The notes: generated from the sequence alone by a model not told the origin. A stretch of 64,000 bases of DNA from Lysobacter firmicutimachus (GCF_037027445.1 NZ_JBANDL010000002.1:372001-436000), one strand, 5' to 3'. Counted from the stretch's first letter, positions 1 through 9,165 are shown. Program-made: numbers and translations.

Positions 1-2
1 GG

Positions 3-935
3 ATGGAAGAGGCGTGGCCGGAGTTCCGCCGTCACCTGCAGGATCAGCGCGGCGAAGGCGATCGCGTGTTCGGCGCCGGCGGCGCGACGCTGCCGGCGCA
101 GGCCGCGCACCGGCGGATCGCGCAATCGCTGGCCTGGCGGTACCGGCGCCGGCGCGGCCAGGCCTTGCCGCAGGTGCGGCTGGCGCAGCTGCAGGGCCAC
201 GCGCGCGATCTGGCGCGGCGATTGCAGGCGCGCGATGTGGAACTGGTGCTGCCGCAGAGTCTGCTGCCGTTCCTGTGGCGCGACGGCGAACTGGCCGGGC
301 GCCGCTATGCGGTGCAGATGACCGCGCTGCCGATGGCGGCGTTGCAGGACGAACTCGACCGCGCGGTGCGGCGCCACCCGCAATGCGCTTCGCTGCGCGA
401 TTTCCGCGCCGACCCGCAGCTGATCGAGGACGAGTGGCAGGGCCTGCTCGGCGCGCAGACTTGGCTGAGCCCGCATGCGCAGGTGCTGGAGTTGGCCGGC
501 GCGCGCGCCAACGCTCTGCCTTGGGTGTTGCCGCCGGCGTTGCAGCGCGTGCCGCGCGCGGCGGGCGCGCCGCCGCGGGTGCTGTTCGCCGCGTCGGCGC
601 TGGCGCGCAAAGGCATCCACGAACTGCTCGAAGCGCTGCGCGGGGACGAGGTCGAGATCCTGCTGCCGCCGGGCGACAGCGAGCGCGGTCTCGATCCGGG
701 GCGCGCCCGCCTGCGCCGCGTCGCCGGCTATGCGCAGGGCCTGAGCGAAGCCGATGCGGTGGCCTTGCCGGCCTGGGTCGAGCACCAGCCGCGCGCCTTG
801 CTGAGCGCGATCGCCAGCGGCATTCCGGTGATCGCGACGCCGGCTTGCGGCCTGGGCGAGGCGCTGCGCTGGCGGCGCGTCGAGGCCGGCGATGCCGAGG
901 GACTGCGCCGCGCCGTGCGCGACGCGCTGACCTGA
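3..935 (+). CDS. Glycosyltransferase family 4-like protein, probably 5'-truncated by the window
   Basis: Reads as a GT-B glycosyltransferase of the GT4 type. The second half has the typical order: a Rossmann strand followed by a Lys-Gly segment (VLFAASALARKGIHELLEAL), then an EHQPRALLSAIASGIPVIAT segment, which corresponds to the E-x7-E sugar-nucleotide region and GLPVIAT motif of the family. The first ATG is at base 3, so the true start may lie before the window; the first residues do not look like a protein N-terminus. It converges on priA, leaving about 70 bases between the two stops. Donor and acceptor cannot be told from the sequence. The family is fairly certain and the 5' end is uncertain. 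Confidence 0.7.
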   Translation: MEEAWPEFRRHLQDQRGEGDRVFGAGGATLPAQAAHRRIAQSLAWRYRRRRGQALPQVRLAQLQGHARDLARRLQARDVELVLPQSLLPFLWRDGELAGRRYAVQMTALPMAALQDELDRAVRRHPQCASLRDFRADPQLIEDEWQGLLGAQTWLSPHAQVLELAGARANALPWVLPPALQRVPRAAGAPPRVLFAASALARKGIHELLEALRGDEVEILLPPGDSERGLDPGRARLRRVAGYAQGLSEADAVALPAWVEHQPRALLSAIASGIPVIATPACGLGEALRWRRVEAGDAEGLRRAVRDALT

Positions 936-1004
936 GTCGGGCACGACCCGGCGTTGCCGGCCTGCGCTGCGTGCAGCGTTTCGGCGCGCGGCGCGCGCCG
1001 CCGG

Positions 1005-3254
1005 TCAATACAGATCGGCCGGGTCCACGTCCAACGACCAGCGCACCTTGCGCGTTTCCGGCGCGGCGTGGATCGCCGGCAATGCCGCGTCGAGCGCGGC
1101 GTGCAAGGCGCGCCGCTCCGGGGCCGACAGGATCAGCTGCGCGCGCAGGTAGCCGGCGCGGCGCGGCATCGGCGCCGGCACCGGGCCGTTGATCTCCAGC
1201 CCGCGCGCGTTGCCGTCGCCGCGGCGCCCGGCGGCGGCGCGCTCGAGCTCGCGCCGGGCCACCGCCAGGAACGCATTGGCCAGTTCGACTTGCTGCGCTT
1301 CGGCGCGGATCAGCGCCATGTGCGCGAACGGCGGGAATTCGGCGGCCTCGCGCTGGGCCAGCTCGGTTTCGGCGAACGCGGCATAGCCGCCCGCCAGCAA
1401 CGTGTGCAGCAGCGGATGGTCGGGGTGGTGGGTCTGCAGCAGCACTTCGCCGGGCTTGTTCGCGCGGCCGGCGCGGCCGGCGACCTGGATCAGCAACTGG
1501 GCGAGTTTTTCCGGGGCGCGGAAGTCGGCGCTGAACAAGCCTTCGTCGATGCCGACCACCGCGACCAGGGTCAGGTTGGGCAGGTCGTGGCCCTTGGCCA
1601 GCATCTGGGTGCCGACCAGCACGCCCGGCGCGGTGCCGAACTCGGCCAGCAGTTTTTCCAGCGCGTCGCGCTTCTGGGTGCTGCCGCGATCGATGCGCAG
1701 CACCGGAAATCCGGACAGGCGCGCGGCCAGCGATTCTTCGATGCGCTCGGTGCCGGCGCCCTGCGACTGCAAGGCCAGGCCGCCGCAGTCCGGGCAGGCA
1801 TCGGGCGCCGGCCGGCGGGTGCCGCAGTGGTGGCATTGCAGGCGCCGGCCGCCGCCGTGCACGGTCATCGGCGTGCCCTTGAGCGGGGTGCTGCAGCGCG
1901 GGCAGTGCGCGCTCCAGCCGCAGTCGTGGCACAGCAGCACCGGCGCATAGCCGCGGCGGTTCTTGAACACCAGCACCTGGCCGCCGGCACGCAGCTCGGC
2001 GTGGACGCGTTCGAACAGTTCCGGCGACAGGCCGGCCTCGAGCGGGCGCTTGCGTACGTCGACCACCCGCACCCGCGGCGCCTGCGCCTGGCCGGCGCGG
2101 CGCTGCAGGCGCAGATGGCCGTAGCGGCCGGCCTGGGCGTTGCGCAGCGACTCCAGCGACGGCGTCGCGCTGCCGAGCAGCACCGGTACGTCCAGGGCCT
2201 TGGCCCGGACCAGGGCGAAGTCGCGGGCGTGGTAGCGGATGCCGTCCTGCTGCTTGAAGCTGGCGTCGTGTTCCTCGTCGATCACGATCAGTCCCGGCTC
2301 GGGCAGGGGCAGGAACACCGCCGAGCGGGTGCCGACCGCGACCCGCGCCTCGCCGCGCGCGAACGCGGCCCAGGTGCGCGCGCGCTCGCCATCGCCGAGC
2401 CCGGAATGCAGGGCGTGCACCGGCACGCCGAGGCGGGCGCGGAAGCGCGCCAGGGTCTGCGGGGTCAGGCCGATCTCCGGCACCAGCACCAGAGCCTGCT
2501 TGCCGCGCGCCAGGCAGTCGGCGATGGCGTGCAGGTAGACCTCGGTCTTGCCGCTGCCGGTGACCCCGTCCAGCAGCAGGGCGTTGAAGCCCTGGGCCGC
2601 CAGGACCGCATCGACGGCGGCCTGTTGCTCGTCGTTGAGCGATGGGCCGGGGCGCGGCACCGGTACCTGCGTCGCGGCGGCGACGGCGACGCGTTCGGCA
2701 TGGCCGCGTTTGGCCAGGCTGCGGGCGGCGTCGCGCCAGCCTTCGAGCAGATTGTCGAGGCGATCTTCGTCGAGCGTGCCGTGATCGTGCAGCAGATCGG
2801 CCAGCCGTCGCGGTTTGCCCGCACGCAGGCGCCCGCGCCCGGCGGCGCCGGCTTCGGTCGCGCACCAGGCCCAGGCGTGCGTGTCGGGCAGCGGTTCGCC
2901 GTGGCGTAGCGGGCCGGGCAGGGCGGTGGCGAGCACCTCGCCCAGCGGGGCGTGGGTGTAGCGCGCCAGCCAACGCAGCGAGTCGAGCAGTTCGCCCTGC
3001 AGCAGCGGCGTTGGGTCGAGCCGGGCCACGGCGGTCTTGAGCGCGGTGCCGTCGCCGTCGAACTCCGGTGCGCCGACTTCGGCCACCACCCCGACCAGCT
3101 CGCGGCGTCCGAACGGCACCCGCACTCGGCAGCCGACCCCGTCGTCCACGACCGGTTCGCCGGCCGGCGGCAGGTAGTCGAACAGGCGCGGCAGCGGCAG
3201 CGGCAGGGCGACGCGCCAGACGGTCTGAGGCGGCGGAAACGGGGCTTCGGGCAT
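1005..3254 (-). CDS. priA: Primosomal protein N' (PriA), replication restart helicase
   Basis: A 749-residue superfamily 2 helicase that reloads the replisome at stalled forks through PriB/DnaT/DnaB. Residues 1-110 match the 3'-end-binding domain. Walker A GVTGSGKT is at about 230-237 and the DEEH Walker B box at about 326-329. The two zinc-binding clusters characteristic of PriA are present as CxxC pairs (CHDCGWSAHCPRC and CHHCGTRRPAPDACPDC). The length is close to the family norm of about 730. The ATG at 3254 gives the natural N-terminus, which includes the proline-rich VALPLPLPRLFDYLPP strand typical of PriA. The gene stands alone on this strand, with an AT-richer regulatory region upstream. 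Confidence 0.97.
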   Translation of the reverse strand: MPEAPFPPPQTVWRVALPLPLPRLFDYLPPAGEPVVDDGVGCRVRVPFGRRELVGVVAEVGAPEFDGDGTALKTAVARLDPTPLLQGELLDSLRWLARYTHAPLGEVLATALPGPLRHGEPLPDTHAWAWCATEAGAAGRGRLRAGKPRRLADLLHDHGTLDEDRLDNLLEGWRDAARSLAKRGHAERVAVAAATQVPVPRPGPSLNDEQQAAVDAVLAAQGFNALLLDGVTGSGKTEVYLHAIADCLARGKQALVLVPEIGLTPQTLARFRARLGVPVHALHSGLGDGERARTWAAFARGEARVAVGTRSAVFLPLPEPGLIVIDEEHDASFKQQDGIRYHARDFALVRAKALDVPVLLGSATPSLESLRNAQAGRYGHLRLQRRAGQAQAPRVRVVDVRKRPLEAGLSPELFERVHAELRAGGQVLVFKNRRGYAPVLLCHDCGWSAHCPRCSTPLKGTPMTVHGGGRRLQCHHCGTRRPAPDACPDCGGLALQSQGAGTERIEESLAARLSGFPVLRIDRGSTQKRDALEKLLAEFGTAPGVLVGTQMLAKGHDLPNLTLVAVVGIDEGLFSADFRAPEKLAQLLIQVAGRAGRANKPGEVLLQTHHPDHPLLHTLLAGGYAAFAETELAQREAAEFPPFAHMALIRAEAQQVELANAFLAVARRELERAAAGRRGDGNARGLEINGPVPAPMPRRAGYLRAQLILSAPERRALHAALDAALPAIHAAPETRKVRWSLDVDPADLY

Positions 3255-3697
3255 CGGTCCAGTCTAGCGACCGCGCCGGGCCGGCGGCAGGCTCGGCAGT
3301 TGCGGGCCATTGCTTCCGGTTACGTGACAAAAATCACGCAAGTGATGGTGTGCCAAGGGGTTTTTCCTTTATCCACACGGTCTGTGGATAAATCTGTGCA
3401 TGGCGGGCCGGCTGCGGGGTCCCAATGCATGGAAATACAGGGGCGGGTTAGGTTGGTGAAAAAATAGCCATCGATGTTATTTCTTTCAAAATCATTGGCT
3501 TAGGTGTGAAACATCGCTGTAATGCGGGTCCCGGTCCAGGCAAAGTGTGGCTTCGTGACGGTTCCATTACTGCTGTGCACAACCGCATTTGGGCCGCAGA
3601 CCGCGCCGGGCTTCGCGCTGCAACGGATCGGGCGCTTGTCAAGCGTTTTGTGCGCGCGCTGCCTCGCTATGATGCGGCGTATGGTGAAGCTGTTCCG
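3255..3697. other. Intergenic region between divergent priA and the sigma-like gene
   Basis: There is no convincing gene in these 443 bases. The stretch is AT-richer than its surroundings, especially 3320-3510, and contains a face-to-face pair of perfect DnaA boxes (listed separately). It must hold the promoter of priA and that of the rightward gene. A TATGAT hexamer at 3668-3673 could be a -10 element for the rightward gene, but no -35 at standard spacing is evident. Confidence 0.6.
3369..3391. promoter_or_regulatory. Inverted pair of perfect DnaA boxes
   Basis: TTATCCACA at 3369-3377 and its exact reverse complement TGTGGATAA at 3383-3391 are separated by 5 bases. Both match the strict 9-base DnaA box consensus. 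They sit in the AT-rich region upstream of priA. No dnaA or dnaN gene is nearby, so this is not read as oriC; DnaA-dependent regulation or titration is an inference. Confidence 0.5.
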
Positions 3698-4714
3698 ATG
3701 AGTTCGAAGTCCCCTGCCGCGGCCCCTGCCGCATCCTCCGCCGGTCCTCGTCCGGGCCCGCCGGCCGCTCTGTCCGCCTTCTTGCGCGGGGTCGAACGGC
3801 GCGGCGCCGTGCTGGCGGAACTGCAGGCCGGCGACGCCGCCGCCGGCGACGCCGCGCTGGCGGCGGCGATGGCCCAGTTCCGCCCGATCGCCGCGCAGGC
3901 GCCATTGGGCGAGTGGCCGAGCCGGTTCTGGTCGCTGTTGCTGACTCAGCCGCGGCTGCGCCACCGTACCCCGGTGGCGATCGCGGTGGAGGCCACCGAC
4001 CGCCTGGCCGAGCTCGGCAGCGGCCCCCGCGCGGCGCTGCTGCTGCGCCTGGCCGCGGGGCTGGACGAGAACGACGCCGCCGCCGCCCTTGGCGTGGCCG
4101 CGCCGAGCTACCGTCTGGCCCTGCAGCGCGCCCTGCCGCGCCACCCGGACGGCCGCGCCGACCCGCTGGCCTGGCAGCAATTGCGCGAACAGGTCCACCG
4201 CCGGATCAAGACCCTGCCGGCGGAGCGCCTGCAGCGCCTGGGACAAGCCCGCGAGGCGGCGCTGCACGACGCGCCCGCGCCGTCCGCGCCGGCCGGCCGC
4301 GCCGCGGTCGGCCCGCGTCCGCGTCCGCGCTGGCTCATGCCGCTGCTGTGGAGCGGGCTGGCGCTGTGCGCGCTGGCGTTCGCGGCCACCTTCTGGAGCG
4401 ACGGCCCGGCCGGGCGTTGGTTGGGCGGTTCGGACCGGATCGAGGTCGAACCGCTGCCGCCGGCGGCAGCGCCGGCCGCGCGCTACCAACGCGAATCCGG
4501 CCTGATCGCCCATCGCGATTTCGACCTGCTCGCCGACCCGGCCGGCGAAGCCGCCGCGGCCGAGCTGGCGTTCCACAGCTGGCTGGCAGCGATGGACGCC
4601 GGCCGGATCGTGCCGGCCGAACCGACGGCCGTTGCGGCGGCCGACCGCGCCCTGCCGGCGGCGCCGGCCGCCGGTGGGGAAACCCAGGACCTGGAGAGCA
4701 CCGATGCGCCGTGA
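3698..4714 (+). CDS. Sigma-70 region 4-like protein with one membrane segment
   Basis: About 338 residues from the ATG at 3698. Longer reading frames start at 3506, but that extension lies in AT-rich non-coding sequence. The middle (LLLRLAAGLDENDAAAALGVAAPSYRLALQRAL) resembles the helix-turn-helix of sigma-70 region 4. There is no recognisable region 2, so it is unlikely to work as an ordinary sigma factor. An Arg/Pro-rich linker leads to one transmembrane helix (WLMPLLWSGLALCALAFAATFW) and a periplasmic-looking acidic tail. The stop overlaps the start of the next gene by 11 bases, so the two are probably translated together. A membrane-tethered transcription regulator is an inference. Confidence 0.65.
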   Translation: MSSKSPAAAPAASSAGPRPGPPAALSAFLRGVERRGAVLAELQAGDAAAGDAALAAAMAQFRPIAAQAPLGEWPSRFWSLLLTQPRLRHRTPVAIAVEATDRLAELGSGPRAALLLRLAAGLDENDAAAALGVAAPSYRLALQRALPRHPDGRADPLAWQQLREQVHRRIKTLPAERLQRLGQAREAALHDAPAPSAPAGRAAVGPRPRPRWLMPLLWSGLALCALAFAATFWSDGPAGRWLGGSDRIEVEPLPPAAAPAARYQRESGLIAHRDFDLLADPAGEAAAAELAFHSWLAAMDAGRIVPAEPTAVAAADRALPAAPAAGGETQDLESTDAP

Positions 4715-5366
4715 CCGGTTCCGCAGCGCCCCCCGGCCGGCGCCGGCCTTGGCCTTGGCGATGCTGGCGGCCTTGATCGGCCTGGCCGGCGCCGCCGCGG
4801 CCCTGCCGCCCGAGCTGGAGCAGACCCTGGCGCGCTTGCCGGCGCCGGAGCGCGCCCGTCTGCAGGCGCAGGGCGCGCGTTGGGACGGCTGGAACGACGC
4901 CCAGCGGCGCGAGTTCGCCCAGCGCGCCGCGCAATGGGAGCAACGCCCGGCCGGCGAACGCGGCGCCGCGCGCGAACGCTATCGGGCCTGGCAAGGCCTG
5001 AGCGCCGGCGATCGCGCCGAAGTCCAGGCCGCAGCGGCGCGTTACGCCGCGCTGCCGCCGGATCGGCAACAGGCCCTGCGCGCACGTTTCGATGCGCTCG
5101 ACGGCAGCGAACGCCGCGGCTGGCTGCTCGGCCCGCAGCTCGGCGCCGACTATCCGGCGCTGCAGCCGTTGCTGGCGCAATTGCCGGCTTCGCAACACGC
5201 CGCGCTGCTGGCCGCCCTGCACGGCCTGAGCGCGCCGCAGCGCAAGGAACTGGCGGTGCTGGTCCAGCGCACGCCGCCGCAGGAACGCGCGCGGCTGCGC
5301 AGCGAACTGTTGGCGGCGCCGGCGGCGAGCCGCGGCGCCTGGCTGCAGGACGCGCTGCAGCGTTGA
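4704..5366 (+). CDS. DUF3106 domain protein, exported
   Basis: An exported protein of about 220 residues. The start at 4704 is chosen because GGAGAG lies at suitable spacing before it and because it gives a signal peptide (Arg-rich n-region, hydrophobic core ALALAMLAALIGLAGAAAA). The mature part is an all-helical repeat of the form LPPELEQTLARLPAPERARL, WDGWNDAQRREFAQRAAQW and YAALPPDRQQALRARFDAL, the pattern of DUF3106. It overlaps the upstream sigma-like gene by 11 bases, a pair arrangement that suggests a shared job, perhaps sensor and regulator in the envelope. No catalytic motif is seen. Confidence 0.75.
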   Translation: MRRDRFRSAPRPAPALALAMLAALIGLAGAAAALPPELEQTLARLPAPERARLQAQGARWDGWNDAQRREFAQRAAQWEQRPAGERGAARERYRAWQGLSAGDRAEVQAAAARYAALPPDRQQALRARFDALDGSERRGWLLGPQLGADYPALQPLLAQLPASQHAALLAALHGLSAPQRKELAVLVQRTPPQERARLRSELLAAPAASRGAWLQDALQR

Positions 5367-5461
5367 AACCGTGATCGGGTCGGCGGCGCTACAGACTGCG
5401 ACGGTCGCCGTCGCGGGCGCCGGCTAGAGTCGGGGCTTGGTCGGCCGCCGGAGCGTTGCGC

Positions 5462-5776
5462 ATGATCGTCGAATACATCCGTTATCGCCTCGCGGCCGAC
5501 GCCGCCGAGGCGTTCGAGCGCGACTACGCGCGCGCCGCGCGAGTGCTGGACGCGTCGCCGCATTGCCTGGCCTACGAACTGTCGCGTTGCGTCGACGAAC
5601 CGGCCTGCTACCTGTTGCGGATCGAATGGGACAGCGCCGACGGTCATCTGCGGGGTTTCCGCAAGAGCGCCGGGTTCGCCGATTTCCTCGCCGCGATCGG
5701 CGGCTACATCGGCGCGATCGAGGAGATGCGCCACTACGCCGCGACCGGCGTGGTCGCGCGCAAGCCGGCGCCCTGA
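5462..5776 (+). CDS. Antibiotic biosynthesis monooxygenase (ABM) domain protein
   Basis: A 104-residue protein with the small ferredoxin-like ABM fold: an initial strand MIVEYIRYRL, a helix FERDYARAARVL, strands with CLAYELSRC and CYLLRIEWDS, then the HLRGFRKSAGFADFLAAI helix. Such proteins act as cofactor-free monooxygenases or unknown small-molecule binders. ATG 5462 is preferred over a TTG two codons earlier because GGAG ends 8 bases before it. The substrate is unknown. It converges with the DUF4286 gene, only 10 bases away, another small protein of similar fold. Confidence 0.75.
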   Translation: MIVEYIRYRLAADAAEAFERDYARAARVLDASPHCLAYELSRCVDEPACYLLRIEWDSADGHLRGFRKSAGFADFLAAIGGYIGAIEEMRHYAATGVVARKPAP

Positions 5777-5786
5777 GCGCGGCCGC

Positions 5787-6146
5787 TCAGGCCAGGCGCC
5801 GCAGAATCCGTCGGCTGGCGTCGAAGCGTCCGCCGAAGCGGGCGAGGCCGTCGCCGCGCAGGCGCGGCGCATGCTCGCGCAGATAGTCGTCCAGCGCGGC
5901 GCGATCGCGCAGGCGGTATTGCACGCACAGGCCGAACCGCCCCGCGGCGGGCGCCGGGTCTTCCACCCGGTGCAATCGCGCGCCGAGGAAGCCGGGCAGG
6001 GCGCAGATCTCGTCGATGTGCGCGCGCAGCCAGGCCATGTACTCGGCTTCGATCGCCGCATCGACCTCGAGCGAGACTTCGTACGTTGTCTCGGCCCGGC
6101 TTGCGTCGGCCTCGCCCGCGCCGGTGGTGGCGTCCCGGTCCGCCAT
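5787..6146 (-). CDS. DUF4286 family protein
   Basis: A 119-residue protein matching the DUF4286 pattern: TYEVSLEVDAAIEAEYMAWLRAHIDEICALPGFLGARLHRVED, then FGLCVQYRLRDRAALDDYLREHAPRLRGDG. These are small ferredoxin-like-fold proteins of unknown function. The ATG overlaps the TGA of the upstream DUF3667 gene by one base (TGATG), so the two are probably translationally coupled. It probably acts in the cytoplasm, since no signal or membrane segment is seen. Confidence 0.8.
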   Translation of the reverse strand: MADRDATTGAGEADASRAETTYEVSLEVDAAIEAEYMAWLRAHIDEICALPGFLGARLHRVEDPAPAAGRFGLCVQYRLRDRAALDDYLREHAPRLRGDGLARFGGRFDASRRILRRLA

Positions 6147-7621
6147 CACATCCGCACGATCGTGGTCACCGCCAGGGCCATCGCGGCGATGCTCAACATC
6201 ACGAAGTACAACGAGCCGATCACGGTGTAGCGCACCAGGGTCAGCAGCCAGCCGTTGCCGTACACGCGCTTTTGCATGATCAGCAGGTAGATCGGCATCC
6301 ACAGCCACAGCAGGCCGATGCCGACGCCGCTGATCACGCCGGCCGCGGGCCAGTGCGTCGCGATCGCACCGCCGAGCAGCGTCAGCACGAACATCGCCAG
6401 GAACACTAGGCACAGGTAGGCGTGGCTGTACAGCGCGACCACCAAATGCTCCAGGTAGCCGCGGCCCGAGCCCAGGTAGGCCAGCTTCAGCAGCAGCGCG
6501 AACATCGGCACCATCAGGAACAGCGCCGAGGGAACCGCGCCGAGCAGGGTGTTGATGTAGCGCCAGGGCTCTTTGCTGAGCCGGCTGATGTTGGCCTGGC
6601 CGATGCCGACCTGGCGGTTGAGCCAGTCGTTGGCGAACTTGGGCAGGTAGGGCGACACCAGGGGATTGCTCTGCGCGTCCCAGGGCTTGCCGTTGAAGCT
6701 CAACGGGTCGTGGATGTCGTCGCATTCGGCGTCGCCGTAGCGGTCGCGGTCGGTCTTGCGCGCGGCGCGTCCTTCGCTGACCGCGGCGTGCGCCTTCTGC
6801 AAGGTGGCGATGCGGCAGCCGGCTTCGGCGTTGATCCGGCGGATCTGCTTGGCCTGCTCCAAGGCCTGCGGCGAGGCCGGCGCGAGCTTGCCCAGTTGCG
6901 CCTGCAACGGCGCGATCTGACGGTCGCGCCATTGCTCGACGTCTCCCAGGGTGTTCATCGCCTGCACCGAGCCGGCGGCGGCAGTGCCGCCTTCGCGCTC
7001 GCCCTGCGCCTTCTGGAAGGCGAACTCGGCGTCGTCGATGCCCTGCAGCGCGCGCAGCGCTTCGATGCGCTTGTCGGCCTGGCGCTGCACGCTCTCGATC
7101 GATTTGTCGATCGGGCTGCGCGCCGTCTCCGGCACCGCTCGCCGGGCCAGCTGCAGCTCTTTGACCATGCGCGTGCGCAAGGCCTCGACCTCGACCACCG
7201 AATCGGCTTCGCGGAACTGCTTCTTGGTGTTGCCCAGCCGCACGGTGGTGCCCTGGACGTCGCCGACGCTGATCAGGCGCTGATCTTCGTCGACGTGGAT
7301 GGCGAACTTGGCGATGAAGAAGGTCAGCACCGACAGCACCACGAACAGGCGCAGCGGCGGCACGTAGCGCATGCGGTGGCCGCGGATGTAGTTCGCCGCG
7401 GCCCGCCCCGGAGACAGCAGATCGCGCAAAGTGCGGAAAATGCGCCCGTCCAGGTGCCAGAACGACTCGAACACTTCTTCCAGGGCGTGGCCGACGTGGC
7501 GGATCGGGTTGTGCACCGACTGGCCGCAGGCATGGCAGAACTCGCCGTGCAATTCGGCGTGACAGTTCTCGCAATGGCTGAGATCGCCATGGCCGTGGGC
7601 GGTAGCTGCGCTTGCGCTCAT
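6146..7621 (-). CDS. DUF3667 domain membrane protein with zinc-ribbon
   Basis: About 491 residues from ATG 7621; a GTG 30 bases earlier is possible. The N-terminus has a zinc ribbon (CENCHAELHGEFCHACGQ) followed by the DUF3667 signature, including FESFWHLDGRIFRTLRDLLSPG and YIRGHRMRYVPPLRLF. A first membrane helix follows (FVVLSVLTFFIAKFAI), then a long charged, coiled-coil-prone loop of about 250 residues, then several C-terminal membrane helices. The function of the family is unknown. It is coupled by a one-base overlap to the DUF4286 gene downstream. Confidence 0.82.
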   Translation of the reverse strand: MSASAATAHGHGDLSHCENCHAELHGEFCHACGQSVHNPIRHVGHALEEVFESFWHLDGRIFRTLRDLLSPGRAAANYIRGHRMRYVPPLRLFVVLSVLTFFIAKFAIHVDEDQRLISVGDVQGTTVRLGNTKKQFREADSVVEVEALRTRMVKELQLARRAVPETARSPIDKSIESVQRQADKRIEALRALQGIDDAEFAFQKAQGEREGGTAAAGSVQAMNTLGDVEQWRDRQIAPLQAQLGKLAPASPQALEQAKQIRRINAEAGCRIATLQKAHAAVSEGRAARKTDRDRYGDAECDDIHDPLSFNGKPWDAQSNPLVSPYLPKFANDWLNRQVGIGQANISRLSKEPWRYINTLLGAVPSALFLMVPMFALLLKLAYLGSGRGYLEHLVVALYSHAYLCLVFLAMFVLTLLGGAIATHWPAAGVISGVGIGLLWLWMPIYLLIMQKRVYGNGWLLTLVRYTVIGSLYFVMLSIAAMALAVTTIVRM

Positions 7622-7741
7622 GAGTGACGAACGAGGCTCCCCGGCCTTCACTTTCGAGCGGGTAAGATAGCCCTCCGCCGCGACCCGGCGCCAGCGCCCT
7701 AGACCGGATGCGCGGCCGCAGTCGTGCTGTTGGGTTCCCCG

Positions 7742-9163
7742 ATGTCCGCGTCATCCCCCTCCGTCTCGCGCTCCGGCCTGCCCGGCGAGATCCGCACCAC
7801 CGTGGTACTGGCCGCGCCGCTGGTCGCCGGCCATGTCTCGACCGGCCTGATCGGCTTCGTCGACAACACCCTGGCCGGCCACCACGGCACCACCACCCTG
7901 GCGTCGGTCACCATCGGCACCGCGCTGTGGTGGCTGCCGATGATGGTGCCGATCGGCACCCTGCTGTCGGTGCCGCCGTCGGTCTCGCAATTGGAAGGCG
8001 CCGGCCGCCGCGGCGAGATCGGCGCGCTGTTCCGCCAGGCGATGTGGCTGGCGGCGCTGCTGAGCGTGTTCCTGTTCGCGTTCCTGACCGCGATTCCCTA
8101 CGCGCTCGGCGCGATGGGCATCGCGCCGGAAATCATTCCCGGCGCGCAGGCCTTCCTGCACGGCATCCGCTGGGGCGTGCCGGCGCTGACCCTGTTCTTC
8201 TGCATGCGCTACCTCAGCGAGGGCCTGCACTGGACCTTGCCGACCATGCTGCTCAGCGCCGGCGGCTTGCTGGTGCTGCTGCCGCTGGGCTACGTGCTGA
8301 CCTTCGGCAAGTTCGGCCTGCCCGAGTTGGGCGCCGGCGGGCTCGGCATCGCCTCGGCGGCGATGCTGTGGACGCAGGCGATCGGTTTCTTCCTGGTCCT
8401 GCGGCGGGCGCGCCGTTTCGCCGACCTGGGCCTGTTCGCGCGCTTCGACCGGCCGCATTGGCCGACCATCCGCGGCCTGCTCGCCACCGGCCTGCCGATC
8501 GGCGTGACCGTGCTGATGGAAGGCAGCTTGTTCATCGTCACCGCCTTGCTGATCGGCCGCCTCGGCGAGGTCCAGGCCTCGGCGCACCAGATCGCGATCA
8601 ATCTGTCGGCGTTGTGCTTCATGGTGCCGATGGCGCTGGCCGAGGCGACCACGGTGCGGGTCGGCCATGCGCTGGGCCGCGGCGATGTCGGCGGAGTGCG
8701 GCGGGCGATCTGGGCCGGCTATGCGATCGTGATCGGCACCCAGCTCATGTCCGGCATCGTCTTGCTCAGCGCCAACGACGTGCTGGTGAGTTTCTACACC
8801 CGCGACGCCGCGGTCGCCGCCCTGGCCGCCTCGCTGCTGTTCTACGCGGCGATGTTCCAGTTTCCGGACGGGATCCAGGTGCTGTCCGCCGGCGCCCTGC
8901 GCGGGCTCAAGGACACCCGCATGCCGATGATCCTGGCGGCCCTGGCCTACTGGGGCGTGGGCATGCCGGTCGGCGCCGGGCTCGGCCTGGGCCTGGGCTG
9001 GGGCCCGAAGGGCATGTGGATCGGCCTGATCGCCGGCCTGACCGTGGCTGCCGTCCTGCTCGGCCTGCGCCTGCTGCGCTCCAGCGCTCCCGACGCCCTG
9101 ACCCGCCGCATCGCCGCCGAGCACCCCCACGAGCTGGACCCGCATGAGACGGGGTGCACGTGA
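7742..9163 (+). CDS. MATE family multidrug efflux transporter (NorM-like)
   Basis: A 473-residue inner-membrane exporter with about 12 hydrophobic helices in two similar halves. The opening is typical of MATE proteins: LAAPLVAGHVSTGLIGFVDNTLAGHHGTTTLASVTIG. The second half begins ATGLPIGVTVLMEGSLFIVTALLIGRLG and includes ASAHQIAINLSALCFMVPMALAEATTVRVG, a strong family signature. Members export cationic drugs or metabolites in exchange for Na+ or H+. The start at 7742 gives the expected short N-terminus; no strong ribosome binding site is seen. It is divergent from the DUF3667 gene. Confidence 0.93.
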   Translation: MSASSPSVSRSGLPGEIRTTVVLAAPLVAGHVSTGLIGFVDNTLAGHHGTTTLASVTIGTALWWLPMMVPIGTLLSVPPSVSQLEGAGRRGEIGALFRQAMWLAALLSVFLFAFLTAIPYALGAMGIAPEIIPGAQAFLHGIRWGVPALTLFFCMRYLSEGLHWTLPTMLLSAGGLLVLLPLGYVLTFGKFGLPELGAGGLGIASAAMLWTQAIGFFLVLRRARRFADLGLFARFDRPHWPTIRGLLATGLPIGVTVLMEGSLFIVTALLIGRLGEVQASAHQIAINLSALCFMVPMALAEATTVRVGHALGRGDVGGVRRAIWAGYAIVIGTQLMSGIVLLSANDVLVSFYTRDAAVAALAASLLFYAAMFQFPDGIQVLSAGALRGLKDTRMPMILAALAYWGVGMPVGAGLGLGLGWGPKGMWIGLIAGLTVAAVLLGLRLLRSSAPDALTRRIAAEHPHELDPHETGCT

Positions 9164-9165
9164 AG

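Noticed and set aside
954-2909. Long plus-strand frame opposite priA
   Set aside because: Shadow frame typical of very GC-rich genes; its low-complexity Arg/Ala/Gln composition and the certain priA on the other strand exclude it.
3369-3391. DnaA box pair considered as the replication origin
   Set aside because: Only two boxes, and no dnaA, dnaN, gyrB or rpmH nearby.
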